From JAJDNS01 sp963578825 (GTDB taxonomy: Bacteria > Acidobacteriota > Vicinamibacteria > Fen-336): 64,000 nt of DNA. Positions within the stretch are counted from its first letter, which is position 1. Each line of letters opens with the position of its first letter. The DNA is taken from NCBI GenBank assembly GCA_963578825.1, contig CAUZDW010000007.1, positions 79,637 to 143,636 on the forward strand, read 5' to 3'. A program made the position numbers and the translations under genes. Under the pieces are notes generated by a model. The model searched no databases and was not told the origin of the DNA. It was given only the letters and a program-made list of their open reading frames with translations. This document shows, piece after piece, positions 54,822 to 63,748 of the stretch.

Positions 54822-55454
54822 ATGGGTCCTCTCGGTCTCGCTCTGACGCTTCTCCTCTCCGCGCAGGCCGCGGAGCCGGTCCCCGAGGCGCGACCGGCTC
54901 CCACGCGCCCCGGGCTGAGCTGGGAGCAGGCGGACTCCGTGGTCCGCACCCTCAGACGCGTCAGCCGCCGCGTGCGGTCCGGACGTCCCGCCTCGACCGA
55001 CACCATCGTCGTGAGCCAGGGCGAGATCAACTCGTTCGTCAACCTCACCCTCGCCGAGCAGATTCCTCCCGAGGTGTCGGACCTCGACCTCCAGCTCGAG
55101 CAGGACCAGCTCGCGGCCCGCGCCGTGGTGAATCTCGACCTTCTCCGCGCGAAGCTCCCCGCCGAGGGGCCCGCGGCGATGTTGTCCATGCTCAGCGGCA
55201 CCGTCCCGGTGGAGATCGAAGGCCGCATCGAGAGCGCCGAGGGACTGGCCCGGATCGAGCTCCAGAGAGTGCTCATCGGCGGCATCAACCTCCCCCCGTC
55301 GCTCCTCGCGCAGATCGTCAGCATGGCCACTGCGAGCGCGGAGCAACCGGAGGGGCTGGACATCGGTGCCCCCCTCGCCTTGCCCTGGACCGCCAGGAGC
55401 ATTCGACTCGAACCGGGCCGGGCGCTGTTCGATTTCTTTCCACCCCCCCAATAG
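54822..55454 (+). CDS. Exported protein, unknown function
   Basis: 210 residues from ATG 54822. Signal peptide MGPLGLALTLLLSAQA. The mature part has a pattern of amphipathic strands (LDLQLEQDQLAARAVVNLDL, VPVEIEGRIESAEGLARIEL, LPWTARSIRLEPGRALFDFF) resembling lipid-binding or AsmA-like periplasmic modules but not assignable. Starts 100 bases after the GNAT gene and precedes recG. Confidence 0.6.
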   Translation: MGPLGLALTLLLSAQAAEPVPEARPAPTRPGLSWEQADSVVRTLRRVSRRVRSGRPASTDTIVVSQGEINSFVNLTLAEQIPPEVSDLDLQLEQDQLAARAVVNLDLLRAKLPAEGPAAMLSMLSGTVPVEIEGRIESAEGLARIELQRVLIGGINLPPSLLAQIVSMATASAEQPEGLDIGAPLALPWTARSIRLEPGRALFDFFPPPQ

Positions 55455-55541
55455 CTCCGGCGTCGGAGGCCCCTCCCCCCTCTTTCGGTGCGCGCGGGGG
55501 ACCCCAGGCTTCCCCCCGCCATGGGATGATCGGCGGGCGAG

Positions 55542-57632
55542 ATGGACCTCCACTCTCCAGTCCAGTTCGTCAAGGGCGTTGGACCCCAGAGGGCCCTGGC
55601 TCTCGAGAAGGCGGGGGTGCGCACCGTGGAGGAGCTCCTTCTGTACCTCCCCATGCGCTACGAGGACCGGCGGAGCTTTGCCCGCATCGCCGATCTGAAG
55701 GCCGGCATGCAGGTGTCGGTGTCGGGCGAGATCGTCGTGGCGGGCCTCCGGCGGGCTCGGCGCATGACGCTCTACGAGGTGCGGATAGACGACGGCAGCG
55801 GCAAGCTCAAGGCTCTCTGGTTCAATCAGCCGTTTCTCCGCGAGGTCCTCGAGCGCGGCCGCAGGGTGAGCCTCTTCGGTGCCGTCGAGCACGACATGGG
55901 AAGCCGCCGTCTCGTCATGCGCTCTCCCCAGTACGAGCTGATCGACGCCGAGGGAGCCCCGAGCATTCACACCGGCCGCATCGTCCCTGTCTACGAGAAG
56001 CTCGGGCCGCTCACCGCGAAGCCCCTGCGCCGCATCCTGAACCAGCTCGCCGAGAAGGTGCCGGAGGATCTCGACGATCCGCTGCCCCCCGACGTTCGGG
56101 TTCGTCTGGGAGTCGTGGGCCGCGGCGAGGCGTTCCGGCGGGTTCACCTGCCCGGAGACGACGACGATCTCGCCGACCTCGACCGCTTTCGCGGACCCGG
56201 CCATGTCCGGCTGATCCTGGAGGAGTTCTTTCTCTTCCAGCTCGGCCTGGCCCTCCGCCGACGAGGTGTCCGCGCCGAAAGGAAGGGCGTCGCCTTCGAG
56301 GTCACCGACGGCACCCGCGAGGCGGTCAAACGTATCCTGCCCTTCCCCCTCACCGGCGCCCAGAGCCGGGTCCTGCGCGAGATCGCCGACGACATGCGAG
56401 CCGAGCACCCCATGAACCGCCTGGTCCAGGGCGACGTGGGGTCCGGGAAGACGCTTGTGGCGCTTCTGGCCATGGTCATCGCCGTGGAGAACGGCTACCA
56501 GGCGGCCTTCATGGCCCCGACGGAGATCCTGGCCGAGCAGCACTTCCTCACCTTCCGCCACCTCCTGGAGAGGTGCGACTACGAGACCGCCCTCGTCACC
56601 TCGGCGGTGAAGGGTCGGGAGCGCACGAAGACCCGGGAGCGCATCGCTTCCGGTGACGCCCGGATCGTCATCGGCACCCATGCGCTCATCCAGGAGGGGG
56701 TGTCCTTCGGGCGCCTGGGCATGGCGGTGGTCGACGAGCAGCATCGCTTCGGGGTGCTCCAGCGCGAGGATCTCCGGAGAAAGGGATACGACGTCGATGT
56801 GCTGGTGATGACCGCGACGCCCATCCCGCGGACGCTGGCCCTCACGGCCTACGGCGACCTGGACGTGTCCGTCGTGGACGAGAAGCCGCCGGGGCGCTTC
56901 CCGATCCGGACCATCCTTCGCCCGGCGTCCGCACGGCGCGAGATCCTGGGTCTCGTGCGCCGCGAGGTCGGCGCGGGGCGTCAGGCGTACGTCGTCTACC
57001 CCCTCGTCGAGGAGTCCGAGAAGCTCGAAGACGTGCGGGCGGCCACCGAGGCGGCGGAGGACTGGAGAAAGGCCCTCCCCGGGGTGAACGTGGGCCTTCT
57101 CCACGGGCGGATGACGAGCAGGGAGAAGGAAGAGACCATGGCGGCCTTCACGGCCGGCACCGTGCAGGTCCTGGTGGCCACTACCGTCATCGAGGTCGGT
57201 GTCGACGTGGCGAACGCCACGATGATGGTCATCGAGCACGCCGAGCGCTTCGGCCTGGCCCAGCTCCACCAGCTGCGGGGCCGGGTGGGTCGTGGGCGAG
57301 CCGCGTCCACCTGTGTCCTGCTGGCCCACGGGCGGCTCTCCGAGGTGGCCCGGGCTCGCCTCGGGGTCATGGTCGCCACGGAGGACGGCTTCGCCATCGC
57401 CGAAAAGGACCTGGAGATACGCGGCCCTGGCGACTTCTTCGGCACCCGGCAGTGGGGGATGCCCAGCTTCCGCGTGGCCCACCTGCTGCGCGACCGGGAG
57501 CTGCTCGAGCCGGCACGGCGCGAGGCGTTCCGGCTGGTCGCCGAGCACGGCGAAGCCCTTCCCGAGCCGTTGCCACGGTTCCTTGACGAAGGCGGGTGGG
57601 AGAGACGCTTCGGCCTGGCCCGGGTGGGCTAG
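55542..57632 (+). CDS. recG: ATP-dependent DNA helicase RecG
   Basis: 696 residues, full length. Wedge (OB) domain 1-150 (VQFVKGVGPQRALALEKAGV, LPMRYEDRRSF, IDDGSGKLKALWFNQPF); helicase motif I GDVGSGKT; APTEILAEQH; Walker B DEQHRFG; TATPIPRTLALT; motif V/VI TTVIEVGVDVANA and QLRGRVGRG. RecG reverses stalled forks and remodels R-loops. First gene of a tight chain recG-rsmD-coaD. Confidence 0.96.
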   Translation: MDLHSPVQFVKGVGPQRALALEKAGVRTVEELLLYLPMRYEDRRSFARIADLKAGMQVSVSGEIVVAGLRRARRMTLYEVRIDDGSGKLKALWFNQPFLREVLERGRRVSLFGAVEHDMGSRRLVMRSPQYELIDAEGAPSIHTGRIVPVYEKLGPLTAKPLRRILNQLAEKVPEDLDDPLPPDVRVRLGVVGRGEAFRRVHLPGDDDDLADLDRFRGPGHVRLILEEFFLFQLGLALRRRGVRAERKGVAFEVTDGTREAVKRILPFPLTGAQSRVLREIADDMRAEHPMNRLVQGDVGSGKTLVALLAMVIAVENGYQAAFMAPTEILAEQHFLTFRHLLERCDYETALVTSAVKGRERTKTRERIASGDARIVIGTHALIQEGVSFGRLGMAVVDEQHRFGVLQREDLRRKGYDVDVLVMTATPIPRTLALTAYGDLDVSVVDEKPPGRFPIRTILRPASARREILGLVRREVGAGRQAYVVYPLVEESEKLEDVRAATEAAEDWRKALPGVNVGLLHGRMTSREKEETMAAFTAGTVQVLVATTVIEVGVDVANATMMVIEHAERFGLAQLHQLRGRVGRGRAASTCVLLAHGRLSEVARARLGVMVATEDGFAIAEKDLEIRGPGDFFGTRQWGMPSFRVAHLLRDRELLEPARREAFRLVAEHGEALPEPLPRFLDEGGWERRFGLARVG

Positions 57633-57660
57633 TCCGGGCGATTCGGGTACTGTTCCTTCG

Positions 57661-58227
57661 ATGTCGCGCATCATTGCGGGCCGAGGGCGGGGGCGCCGCC
57701 TCAAGTCGCCGCCCGGCCACGCCACGCGACCGACCGGTGGGCGGGTGCGCCAGACCCTGTTCGATATTCTGGCCCCCGAGATCCCCGGCTGCCGGTTTCT
57801 CGACGCGTTTGCGGGCAGCGGGGGGGTGGGCCTCGAGGCCCTCTCCCGGGGTGCCGCGAAGATCGTCCTCATCGACAAGAGCGGACCCGCGATCCAGGCC
57901 GCGCGGGAGAACGCCCGGGTGCTCTCGGCGGACGGAGGCGAGGTCGACGTCTTTCACCAGGACGCCAGGACTGCGCTCGGCGTTCTCTCCGAGCGAGGAC
58001 GCCGCTTCGACATCGTGTTCCTCGATCCGCCCTACGACAGCGATCTCTACGAGCCGATGCTCGAGGAGCTCGCCGCGGGCCCCCTTCTCGCCGACGAGGG
58101 GCTGGTCGTGGCCGAGCATTTCCACAAGAGAGCGCTCCCGGACAGAATAGGGGAGCTCGAGCGGACGCGGAACGTCCGCGTGGGCGACCATTGTTTGAGC
58201 TTCTACCGGATGCAGGGGAGACCGTGA
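57661..58227 (+). CDS. rsmD: 16S rRNA (guanine966-N2)-methyltransferase RsmD
   Basis: 188 residues. N-terminal SRIIAGRGRGRRLKSP and RPTGGRVRQTLFDIL are characteristic; SAM site FLDAFAGSGGVGLEALSRG; catalytic DPPY in VFLDPPYDSDLYE. Methylates G966 of 16S rRNA on the small subunit. Its stop overlaps the GTG start of coaD, the usual rsmD-coaD pair. Confidence 0.95.
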   Translation: MSRIIAGRGRGRRLKSPPGHATRPTGGRVRQTLFDILAPEIPGCRFLDAFAGSGGVGLEALSRGAAKIVLIDKSGPAIQAARENARVLSADGGEVDVFHQDARTALGVLSERGRRFDIVFLDPPYDSDLYEPMLEELAAGPLLADEGLVVAEHFHKRALPDRIGELERTRNVRVGDHCLSFYRMQGRP

Positions 58228-58772
58228 CGATGGACAAGCCGGAGCAGGGTCGGTCGCTGGCGGTGTTCCCGGGCTCGTTCGATCCGATCACCAACGGGCA
58301 TCTCGACATCGTGGAGAGAGGGCTGCGGATCTTCGACCGGGTTCGGACGGCCATCCTCATCAACCCGGAGAAGAAGCCCCTCTTCTCCATCGACGAGCGG
58401 GTGAGGCTCATCCAGGACACCTATTCCCACGAGCCTCGGGTCGAGGTGGACACTTTCTCGGGTTTGCTCGTGGACTACGCGGTCAAGGTCGGCGCCACGG
58501 TCATCATCCGCGGCATCCGTGCCATCTCCGACTTCGAGTTCGAGTTCCAGATGACGCTCATGAACCGTCGGCTCAACCCTTCCATCGAGACCGTCTTCAT
58601 GATGCCCGCCGAGAGCTACTCCTACGTCTCGTCGCGCCTGGTTAAGGAGATCTTCCAGCTTGGTGGGCGGGTGAGCGACCTGGTCCCGCCGGTCGTGGAG
58701 CGTCGGCTCTGCGAGGTGTACGGGACGCCGATGCCGTCGGACCAGCCTGAAGACCCCCAGGGCAACCAGTGA
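58224..58772 (+). CDS. coaD: Phosphopantetheine adenylyltransferase
   Basis: About 182 residues. Nucleotidyltransferase motif VFPGSFDPITNGHLDIVERG (TxGH), VDYAVKVGATVIIRGIRAIS, and YSYVSSRLVKEIFQLGG (the ISSTLVKE equivalent). Makes dephospho-CoA from 4'-phosphopantetheine and ATP. GTG 58224 has AGGGGAG upstream and overlaps the rsmD stop; ATG 58230 is the alternative. Confidence 0.95.
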   Translation: MTMDKPEQGRSLAVFPGSFDPITNGHLDIVERGLRIFDRVRTAILINPEKKPLFSIDERVRLIQDTYSHEPRVEVDTFSGLLVDYAVKVGATVIIRGIRAISDFEFEFQMTLMNRRLNPSIETVFMMPAESYSYVSSRLVKEIFQLGGRVSDLVPPVVERRLCEVYGTPMPSDQPEDPQGNQ

Positions 58773-59983
58773 ACGGTCGTCCCGGGACGACCCTGGCCGC
58801 GCGTGTCCGCGGGCTGGAGATCTCCCCGACGGTGGCCATGGCCCAGAGGGCTCGAGCGCTCAAGGCTCGTGGGGTCAGGGTCTACGACTTCACCGTGGGC
58901 GAGCCGGATCAGCCCACGCCGCCGGCGATTGTTGCCGCGGCCTGGGCGGCGATGAAGGCGGGCCAGACGAAGTACACCCCCGCGGCGGGCCTCCCCGAGC
59001 TTCGGGAAGCCGTGGCTCACCGCTATCACGAGGACTGGGGCGTGTCGTTCGCCCCCGAGCAGGTCACCATCACCGTCGGGGGCAAGCAGGCGCTGGCTCT
59101 CCTGTACACAGCCATCCTCGATCGGGGCAGCGAGGTCCTGGTGCCGAGTCCCCACTGGCCGACCTTTGCCGAGGCGGCCCGGATCGTCGGCGGAAAGCCG
59201 GTCCTTCTGCCGCTCTCCGAGAGAGGCGGCTTTCGGCTGACCGTGCGCTCGGTCCGGAAGGCCATCGGCCCGCGCACTAGGGCGATCCTGGTCAACAGCC
59301 CCTCCAATCCCACCGGGGCGGTCGTCGACCCGGACGAGCTCCTGGCCATTGCCCGCCTGGCGCGGCGCCACGGGGTCTTTCTCATCTTCGACGACACCTA
59401 CTCGCACCTGATCTTCCGCGAGGGTGGCGCCCCCGCGCTGGACGCGGTGGCCGCCGCTGCCGGGGATTTCCTGGTGGTGGTGGGGACCATGTCGAAGGCC
59501 TACTGCATGACTGGCTGGCGCATCGGCTGGGTCATCGGGCCAGGGCCACTGGCGGCGGCCTGCGCTGCGCTCAACTCTCACGGCGTTCAGAGCACCGCCA
59601 CCTTCTCGCAGGTGGCGGCGGCCCAGGCCCTCACCGGACCCCAGGACTCGGTTCGTGAGCTCGCGGCAGAGTACCGGCGCCGGCGGGACGTCATCCAGCC
59701 GGCCGTCGCCGCGCTGCCCGGCGTCATCTGTCCGTCACCGGAGGGGAGCTTCTACTTGTTCCCGAACGTCAAGAGCCACCTTTGCAGGGAGATGCCGGAC
59801 ACCGCGACGATGGCGATGCGCCTGCTCGAGGAGCAGGGAGTCGCGGTCGTGCCCGGCGAGGGCTTCGGCGCCCCGGGCTTCTTCAGGCTCTCTTTCTCCA
59901 CATCGCTGGACGACCTCCGGGAGGGGGCACGGCGGCTGGGCCAGTTCTTCTCCGGGTCCTCCAGCCGTCCCCGGCGGCAGTGA
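58769..59983 (+). CDS. PLP-dependent aminotransferase, class I (aspartate-type)
   Basis: 404 residues. YDFTVGEPDQPTPPAIVAAA, TKYTPAAGLPELREAVA, VTITVGGKQALALLY, LVNSPSNPTGAVV, DDTYSHLIF and TMSKAYCMTGWRIGW, where the Lys binds PLP; FFRLSFSTSLDDLREGARRL at the end. Subgroup of aspartate/prephenate aminotransferases (1-gamma). Substrate specificity not fixed by sequence alone. Four-base overlaps with both neighbours. Confidence 0.92.
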   Translation: MNGRPGTTLAARVRGLEISPTVAMAQRARALKARGVRVYDFTVGEPDQPTPPAIVAAAWAAMKAGQTKYTPAAGLPELREAVAHRYHEDWGVSFAPEQVTITVGGKQALALLYTAILDRGSEVLVPSPHWPTFAEAARIVGGKPVLLPLSERGGFRLTVRSVRKAIGPRTRAILVNSPSNPTGAVVDPDELLAIARLARRHGVFLIFDDTYSHLIFREGGAPALDAVAAAAGDFLVVVGTMSKAYCMTGWRIGWVIGPGPLAAACAALNSHGVQSTATFSQVAAAQALTGPQDSVRELAAEYRRRRDVIQPAVAALPGVICPSPEGSFYLFPNVKSHLCREMPDTATMAMRLLEEQGVAVVPGEGFGAPGFFRLSFSTSLDDLREGARRLGQFFSGSSSRPRRQ

Positions 59984-60318
59984 AGAAGATCGGCCTCGAG
60001 CCGGGGACCCCGGTCTTGATCTATCTCCATTCGCCTCGCGAGAAGGTGTTCGGAGCCCTTCTCTCCCTGGAGCAGTCCGGGGTCGCCCTCCGCGGGCTCG
60101 ACATCGTCTCGCTGGAGGACTGGATGCGGCAGGAGGTCCGGGGTGAGACCTCGGGGCTCGGGTTGTCGTCCGCGTTCTATCCGATGTGGCGTATCGAGCG
60201 GATGGAGCAGGACGAGAGCACCGACGAGCTGGAGGGTCTGGCCGACCGTTTCGAGCGCCTCACCGGCCGCAGCTTCGTCGAAGCCGCCGGGCTCTCTGCA
60301 TTTCCCAAGAAGCGGTGA
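59980..60318 (+). CDS. Small conserved protein, acidobacterial type, unknown function
   Basis: 112 residues from GTG 59980, overlapping the aminotransferase stop as GTGA. Text EPGTPVLIYLHSPREKVFGALL, GVALRGLDIVSLEDWMRQE, FYPMWRIERMEQDE. The beta-rich start resembles an RNA-binding Sm-like/Hfq-like fold, but this is a guess from the pattern only. Ends the recG-rsmD-coaD-aminotransferase chain and converges on a secreted protein gene. Confidence 0.75.
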   Translation: MKKIGLEPGTPVLIYLHSPREKVFGALLSLEQSGVALRGLDIVSLEDWMRQEVRGETSGLGLSSAFYPMWRIERMEQDESTDELEGLADRFERLTGRSFVEAAGLSAFPKKR

Positions 60319-60322
60319 GGCG

Positions 60323-60823
60323 TCAGGGTCCGGGGACGTGGCCGGGCGAGCGGCCCGGCGAGCGCCCTGGGGAGCGGCGCCCCGGGGAGTGGTGGCCTGG
60401 AAAGCCACCGCCCAGCGGCCCAAGCGGAGCGAGGAAGGGTACCGCCAGGAAGAGGTCCCCGTTTTCGCCGATGGAGTGGCGGTAGCCGACGAAGGGCATC
60501 GGGCGGTGTGCGCCGTAGCCGCTCGCCCAGAAAGCCGCCCAGAGCCAGGGGCCGACCGGTGGTCCCTGCGCTCCTCCGCCCCGTGAGCGGTAGAAGCTTG
60601 CCAGGGCGTAAGCCGGATCGTCGGGCACGGGCGGAGTCACGCTCGACCGGCCCGGGCGCGAGCTGTAGAACGACGCGAGATCGTAGGGACTCTGAAGCAC
60701 TCGGATCATGCGTTTCGGGCGCTCCGGCTCTTCCTGCTCGTGCCGGGGAGCGGGCTCCTGAGGACGGGCCGGCGCCGCCATGGCCAGAACGAGCACTGCT
60801 GCCGCCAGTGTGGTCGCCTTCAT
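60323..60823 (-). CDS. Small exported protein with Ser-Pro-Gly-Arg repeats
   Basis: 166 residues from ATG 60823 (GGGGAGAG before it). Signal peptide KATTLAAAVLVLAMAAPARP. Two copies of an ASFYxSR motif (DLASFYSSRPGRSS and YALASFYRSRGGG), a hydrophobic middle, and a C-terminus of SPGR repeats (SPGRRSPGRSPGRSPGH). No known domain. Possibly wall- or surface-associated. Confidence 0.65.
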   Translation of the reverse strand: MKATTLAAAVLVLAMAAPARPQEPAPRHEQEEPERPKRMIRVLQSPYDLASFYSSRPGRSSVTPPVPDDPAYALASFYRSRGGGAQGPPVGPWLWAAFWASGYGAHRPMPFVGYRHSIGENGDLFLAVPFLAPLGPLGGGFPGHHSPGRRSPGRSPGRSPGHVPGP

Positions 60824-61213
60824 GGTCACTCTCCCCTCTCGCAGTGTAGTACGGACGGGCGATCAGAGTGCCCGTGATGGGGATTACACACCGCCGGGCC
60901 GCGTCGAACACGCTCCCTCGCAGCCGCCGCATCAGAACGCAAGACACGCAAATCGCATGCCCCGAACATCCTGCTGTCAATTTGTGCAAAGTGCGTCAAG
61001 TCGCTTCTATTCAACAATCTGCATGGCCCAAGTTGTGACCTTTCCACAGGGTTATCCACAGTTCCTGTGGATGAAGCGCCGACTCCTGGGCGCACAACGG
61101 AAGCGTTCATTGGTGTCGTCGCCCTCCCAACGAAATGAAGGATAATGGGCGACCGTGGCCGGACGGGGGATCGGCCGCGTCTTCATCCCCAACCTACTTC
61201 TGAGAGGCCAACA
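60824..61213. other. Intergenic region upstream of serA, no gene seen
   Basis: 390 bases, distinctly more A/T-rich in 60950-61060 than neighbours. Holds the DnaA-box-like cluster at 61041-61074. No ORF, tRNA or clear serA promoter could be supported; a -10-like GATAAT lies at 61141-61146 without a matching -35. Confidence 0.5.
61041..61074. promoter_or_regulatory. DnaA-box-like cluster with an 8-bp hairpin
   Basis: TTATCCACA (61052-61060) is the consensus DnaA box. TTTCCACAG lies just before it (61041-61049) and TGTGGATGA (61066-61074) is an inverted box with one mismatch. Bases 61054-61072 also form a perfect hairpin ATCCACAG/CTGTGGAT with loop TTC. Could be DnaA regulation, part of an origin, or a different operator. 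Confidence 0.5.
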
Positions 61214-62800
61214 GTGAGTTACCGCATCCTCGTTCTCGAAGGGCTGACCGACCGTGGCCAGGAGATTCTCCGTGCCGAGGGTTGGACGCTCGACCAGGAG
61301 AAGGCAAAGCCGACCGCAGAGCTCGTCAAGCTCGTGCCGCCGTACCACGCCATCCTCATCCGCAGTGGCAGCAAGATGACCCCAGAGGTGATCGACGCCG
61401 CCAAGAGCCTGAAGGTGATCGGGCGTGGGGGTGTCGGGGTCGACAACATCGACCTGGCCGCGGCAACCCGCAGGGGCGTCCTGGTGATGAACTCGCCGGG
61501 GGGCAACACGATCTCGACCGCCGAGCTGGCGGTGGGTCTCATGCTCTCCCTCGCTCGCAACATTCCTGCCGCCGATGCCGCGATGAAGGCCGAAAAATTC
61601 GACCGCAAGGCCTTTGCCGGCGTCGAGCTGTATGGAAAGAGGCTCGGGGTGATTGGCCTCGGCCGGATCGGCCGCGAGGTCGCTGCCCGGGCCCGCGCCT
61701 TCGGCATGGAGATCCAGGCCTACGACCCGTTCGTCGCACCGGCTGTCGCCGAGCAGGCCCACGTCAAGCTGCGGACCCTCGAAGAGATCTTCCAGACCTC
61801 CGACTACCTCACGCTCCACACGACACTGAACGACGAGACCCGCCACCTCCTGGGGAAGGAGGCTTTCGCCAGGATGAAGACCGGCGTTCGGGTCGTCAAC
61901 GCCGCCCGTGGCCCGCTCATCGACCCCGACGCGCTTCTCGACGCGCTGGACTCCGGCCGCGTCGCCGGGGCCGCCCTCGACGTCCATCCGAAGGAGCCCC
62001 CGGACGACTGGCGCCTGGCCAAGCACCCGCACGTGATCGCGACGCCGCACCTCGGGGCGTCCACCCGGGAGGCCCAGCAGCGGGTCGGAACCGACATCGC
62101 CCAGCAGGTGCGCGACTACCTCAAGGGCGGCATCATCCAGCAGGCGGTGAACTTCTACTCGCTGGCCGGGGACCTCTACGACAAGATCCGCCCGGCGATG
62201 GACCTCGGCGAGCGCCTCGGGCTCTTCCTGGGCCAGGCGTGCCGAGGGTCCCTCGAGCGCATCGAGCTGGGCGTCTACGGCGATCTGCGCGAGCTGGATC
62301 TGAAGCCCATCCTGTCCGCCTCGGTGACCGGCATCCTGCGCCCCCACATGGCGGAGGGCGTCACCCTGGTGAACGCCCTGGAGATCGCCCAGGCCCGGGG
62401 CATCGAGATCCTCGAGTCCACATCGTCGGCGAAGCTGGCCTTCTCCAACCTCGTGGCCCTGCGCCTCAAGACCAGCGAGGAGGAGCTCTCCGTGGCGGGG
62501 ACGATCTTCGGCGGCGAGCACGTGCGCCTCGTCGACGTGGACGGCGTCGAGGTCGACACCATCCCCCAGGGGAATCTCCTCATGGTCCGCAACGACGACA
62601 CACCAGGAACCGTCGGTCGGGTGGGCACCTTCCTCGGAGGCGAGGGGGTGAACATCGCCCGCATGGGCCTCGGCCGCAAGCCCGGCAGCGGCCGGGCGAT
62701 CATGCTCATCGAGGTCGACAGCGAGGTCCCTGCCACCGCGATCGAGGAGCTGGCGAAGCTCCCCGGCATCCGGGAAGTCCGCTTCCTGCAGCTGGGCTAG
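61214..62800 (+). CDS. serA: D-3-phosphoglycerate dehydrogenase
   Basis: 528 residues, the long form. NAD Rossmann motif LGVIGLGRIGREVAARA; GRGGVGVDNIDLAAAT; catalytic Arg in VVNAARGPLID, Glu in the KEPP region and His in TPHLGASTREAQ. Then the intervening ASB domain (about 315-450) and a C-terminal ACT domain (LLMVRNDDTPGTVGRVGTFL) which normally binds serine for feedback control. First step of serine synthesis. GTG start 61214. Confidence 0.96.
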   Translation: MSYRILVLEGLTDRGQEILRAEGWTLDQEKAKPTAELVKLVPPYHAILIRSGSKMTPEVIDAAKSLKVIGRGGVGVDNIDLAAATRRGVLVMNSPGGNTISTAELAVGLMLSLARNIPAADAAMKAEKFDRKAFAGVELYGKRLGVIGLGRIGREVAARARAFGMEIQAYDPFVAPAVAEQAHVKLRTLEEIFQTSDYLTLHTTLNDETRHLLGKEAFARMKTGVRVVNAARGPLIDPDALLDALDSGRVAGAALDVHPKEPPDDWRLAKHPHVIATPHLGASTREAQQRVGTDIAQQVRDYLKGGIIQQAVNFYSLAGDLYDKIRPAMDLGERLGLFLGQACRGSLERIELGVYGDLRELDLKPILSASVTGILRPHMAEGVTLVNALEIAQARGIEILESTSSAKLAFSNLVALRLKTSEEELSVAGTIFGGEHVRLVDVDGVEVDTIPQGNLLMVRNDDTPGTVGRVGTFLGGEGVNIARMGLGRKPGSGRAIMLIEVDSEVPATAIEELAKLPGIREVRFLQLG

Positions 62801-62827
62801 GGGACCCCGTCGTTGTTGCTAGTGTTG

Positions 62828-63168
62828 CTAGAGTCGCAGCAGGATGCGAAGCCGGTCTTCGATGGCCGCCATCGTCTGGCGTCCCACCGGCCCCATCGGG
62901 TGGTCAGGCGTTCGACGGAGACCGATCGTACGCCCTCGCACAGGATTGCGGTCCGGTGCTTGAGGCCGCCCTCGGGCGGATCGACGGGCACGTGACTCGG
63001 CACGTTCCGCAAAGTCGACGTCATCGGCAGAACGATGACCAGGCCGGCCGGGCCCCGGTTGAAGAGATCTTCCGACACGACGAGAACGGGTCGCCGCCCC
63101 GCCTGCTCGTGTCCACGTCTGGGGTTGAGGTCCATCAACCACACCTCACCCCGAGCCGGGGGGTTCAC
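62828..63168 (-). CDS. mazF: MazF/PemK-type endoribonuclease toxin (frameshifted)
   Basis: Corrected length about 113. PPARGEVWLMDLNPRRGHEQ, GRRPVLVVSEDLFN, VIVLPMTS and CEGVRSVSVERL are the MazF core. Near 62875 the frame slips; the other frame gives TMAAIEDRLRILLRL and stop at 62828, the normal ending. GTG start overlaps the antitoxin stop as GTGA. Expected to cut mRNA when not neutralised. Confidence 0.82.
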
Positions 63169-63392
63169 GATCGTTTCCGCCTCTTGCCCGCGCGTGACCG
63201 TGCCTTGTAGGGCGCACGCCCCTCGGCCGCAACGATCCCGTCGGCAAGAGTGGCGTCCGACTCCCGGCGCTCGGCTTCGATTTCCTCCCAGGCGTGGAAA
63301 TCGTTGCGCAGGGTGGCGTACGCGGCGTTCACCTGTTCGAGGAAGCGCTGGCGCCGCAAGGCCTTGACGGCCTCATCGATGAGAGACAGCAT
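63165..63392 (-). CDS. mazE: MazE-family antitoxin
   Basis: 75 residues. RQRFLEQVNAAYATLRNDF followed by AWEEIEAERRESDATLADGI, the pattern of the helical antitoxins paired with MazF in Gram-negatives, then a basic tail KARSRAGKRRKR. Encoded first and overlapping the toxin by four bases. Confidence 0.8.
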   Translation of the reverse strand: MLSLIDEAVKALRRQRFLEQVNAAYATLRNDFHAWEEIEAERRESDATLADGIVAAEGRAPYKARSRAGKRRKRS

Positions 63393-63436
63393 GGACTTGC
63401 CCTCGGACGGGCGAGCTCGCGGAGTGTGCCGCGCGC

Positions 63437-63748
63437 GGTTTCATCTCCGGTGCTCAGCGGCTGCCGAACGGTCACACGCTCATCTGCTCGGGAGCGCAGG
63501 GTCGTTTCTTCGAAGTCACCCCGGCGGGTGAGATCGTCTGGGAGTACTGGACACCCTTCTCGGGCAACGTGCGCAACCCGGACGGCTCGCCGCCGCATCC
63601 CATAGACATGGCCGGCTACGCCGTCTTCCGTGCCACGAAGATCGCGCCCGACCACCCCGCCCTTTCCGGTCGGGAGCTTCGTCCGTTGGAGCCTCAGCCC
63701 TTGCCCATCGAGCCCACCGATCTGGAGCGGTGGGCCGAAGACTCATGA
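63437..63748 (+). pseudogene. Arylsulfotransferase (ASST-like) C-terminal fragment
   Basis: About 103 codons without a start: GFISGAQRLPNGHTLICSGA, GRFFEVTPAGEIVWEYWTPF, MAGYAVFRATKIAPDHPALS, ending at TGA 63746-63748. This is the last propeller blade and tail of the exported arylsulfate sulfotransferase family. The left breakpoint lies just before the mazE start region, so an insertion or deletion at the toxin-antitoxin locus removed the N-terminal part. Confidence 0.7.

Noticed and set aside
54630..57878. Very long open frame on the - strand opposite recG and its neighbours
   Set aside because: High-GC codon bias opens the antisense frame; the + strand carries clear recG, GNAT and exported proteins. 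The same applies to long frames opposite 29.4-32.5 kb and 48.9-51.9 kb.
60323..60450. Short repeated units as a CRISPR array
   Set aside because: They are in-frame codon repeats coding SPGR units inside an exported protein; no regular spacers.
63437..63748. Complete small gene
   Set aside because: No start codon with ribosome site, and the sequence matches only the last part of a much larger family.
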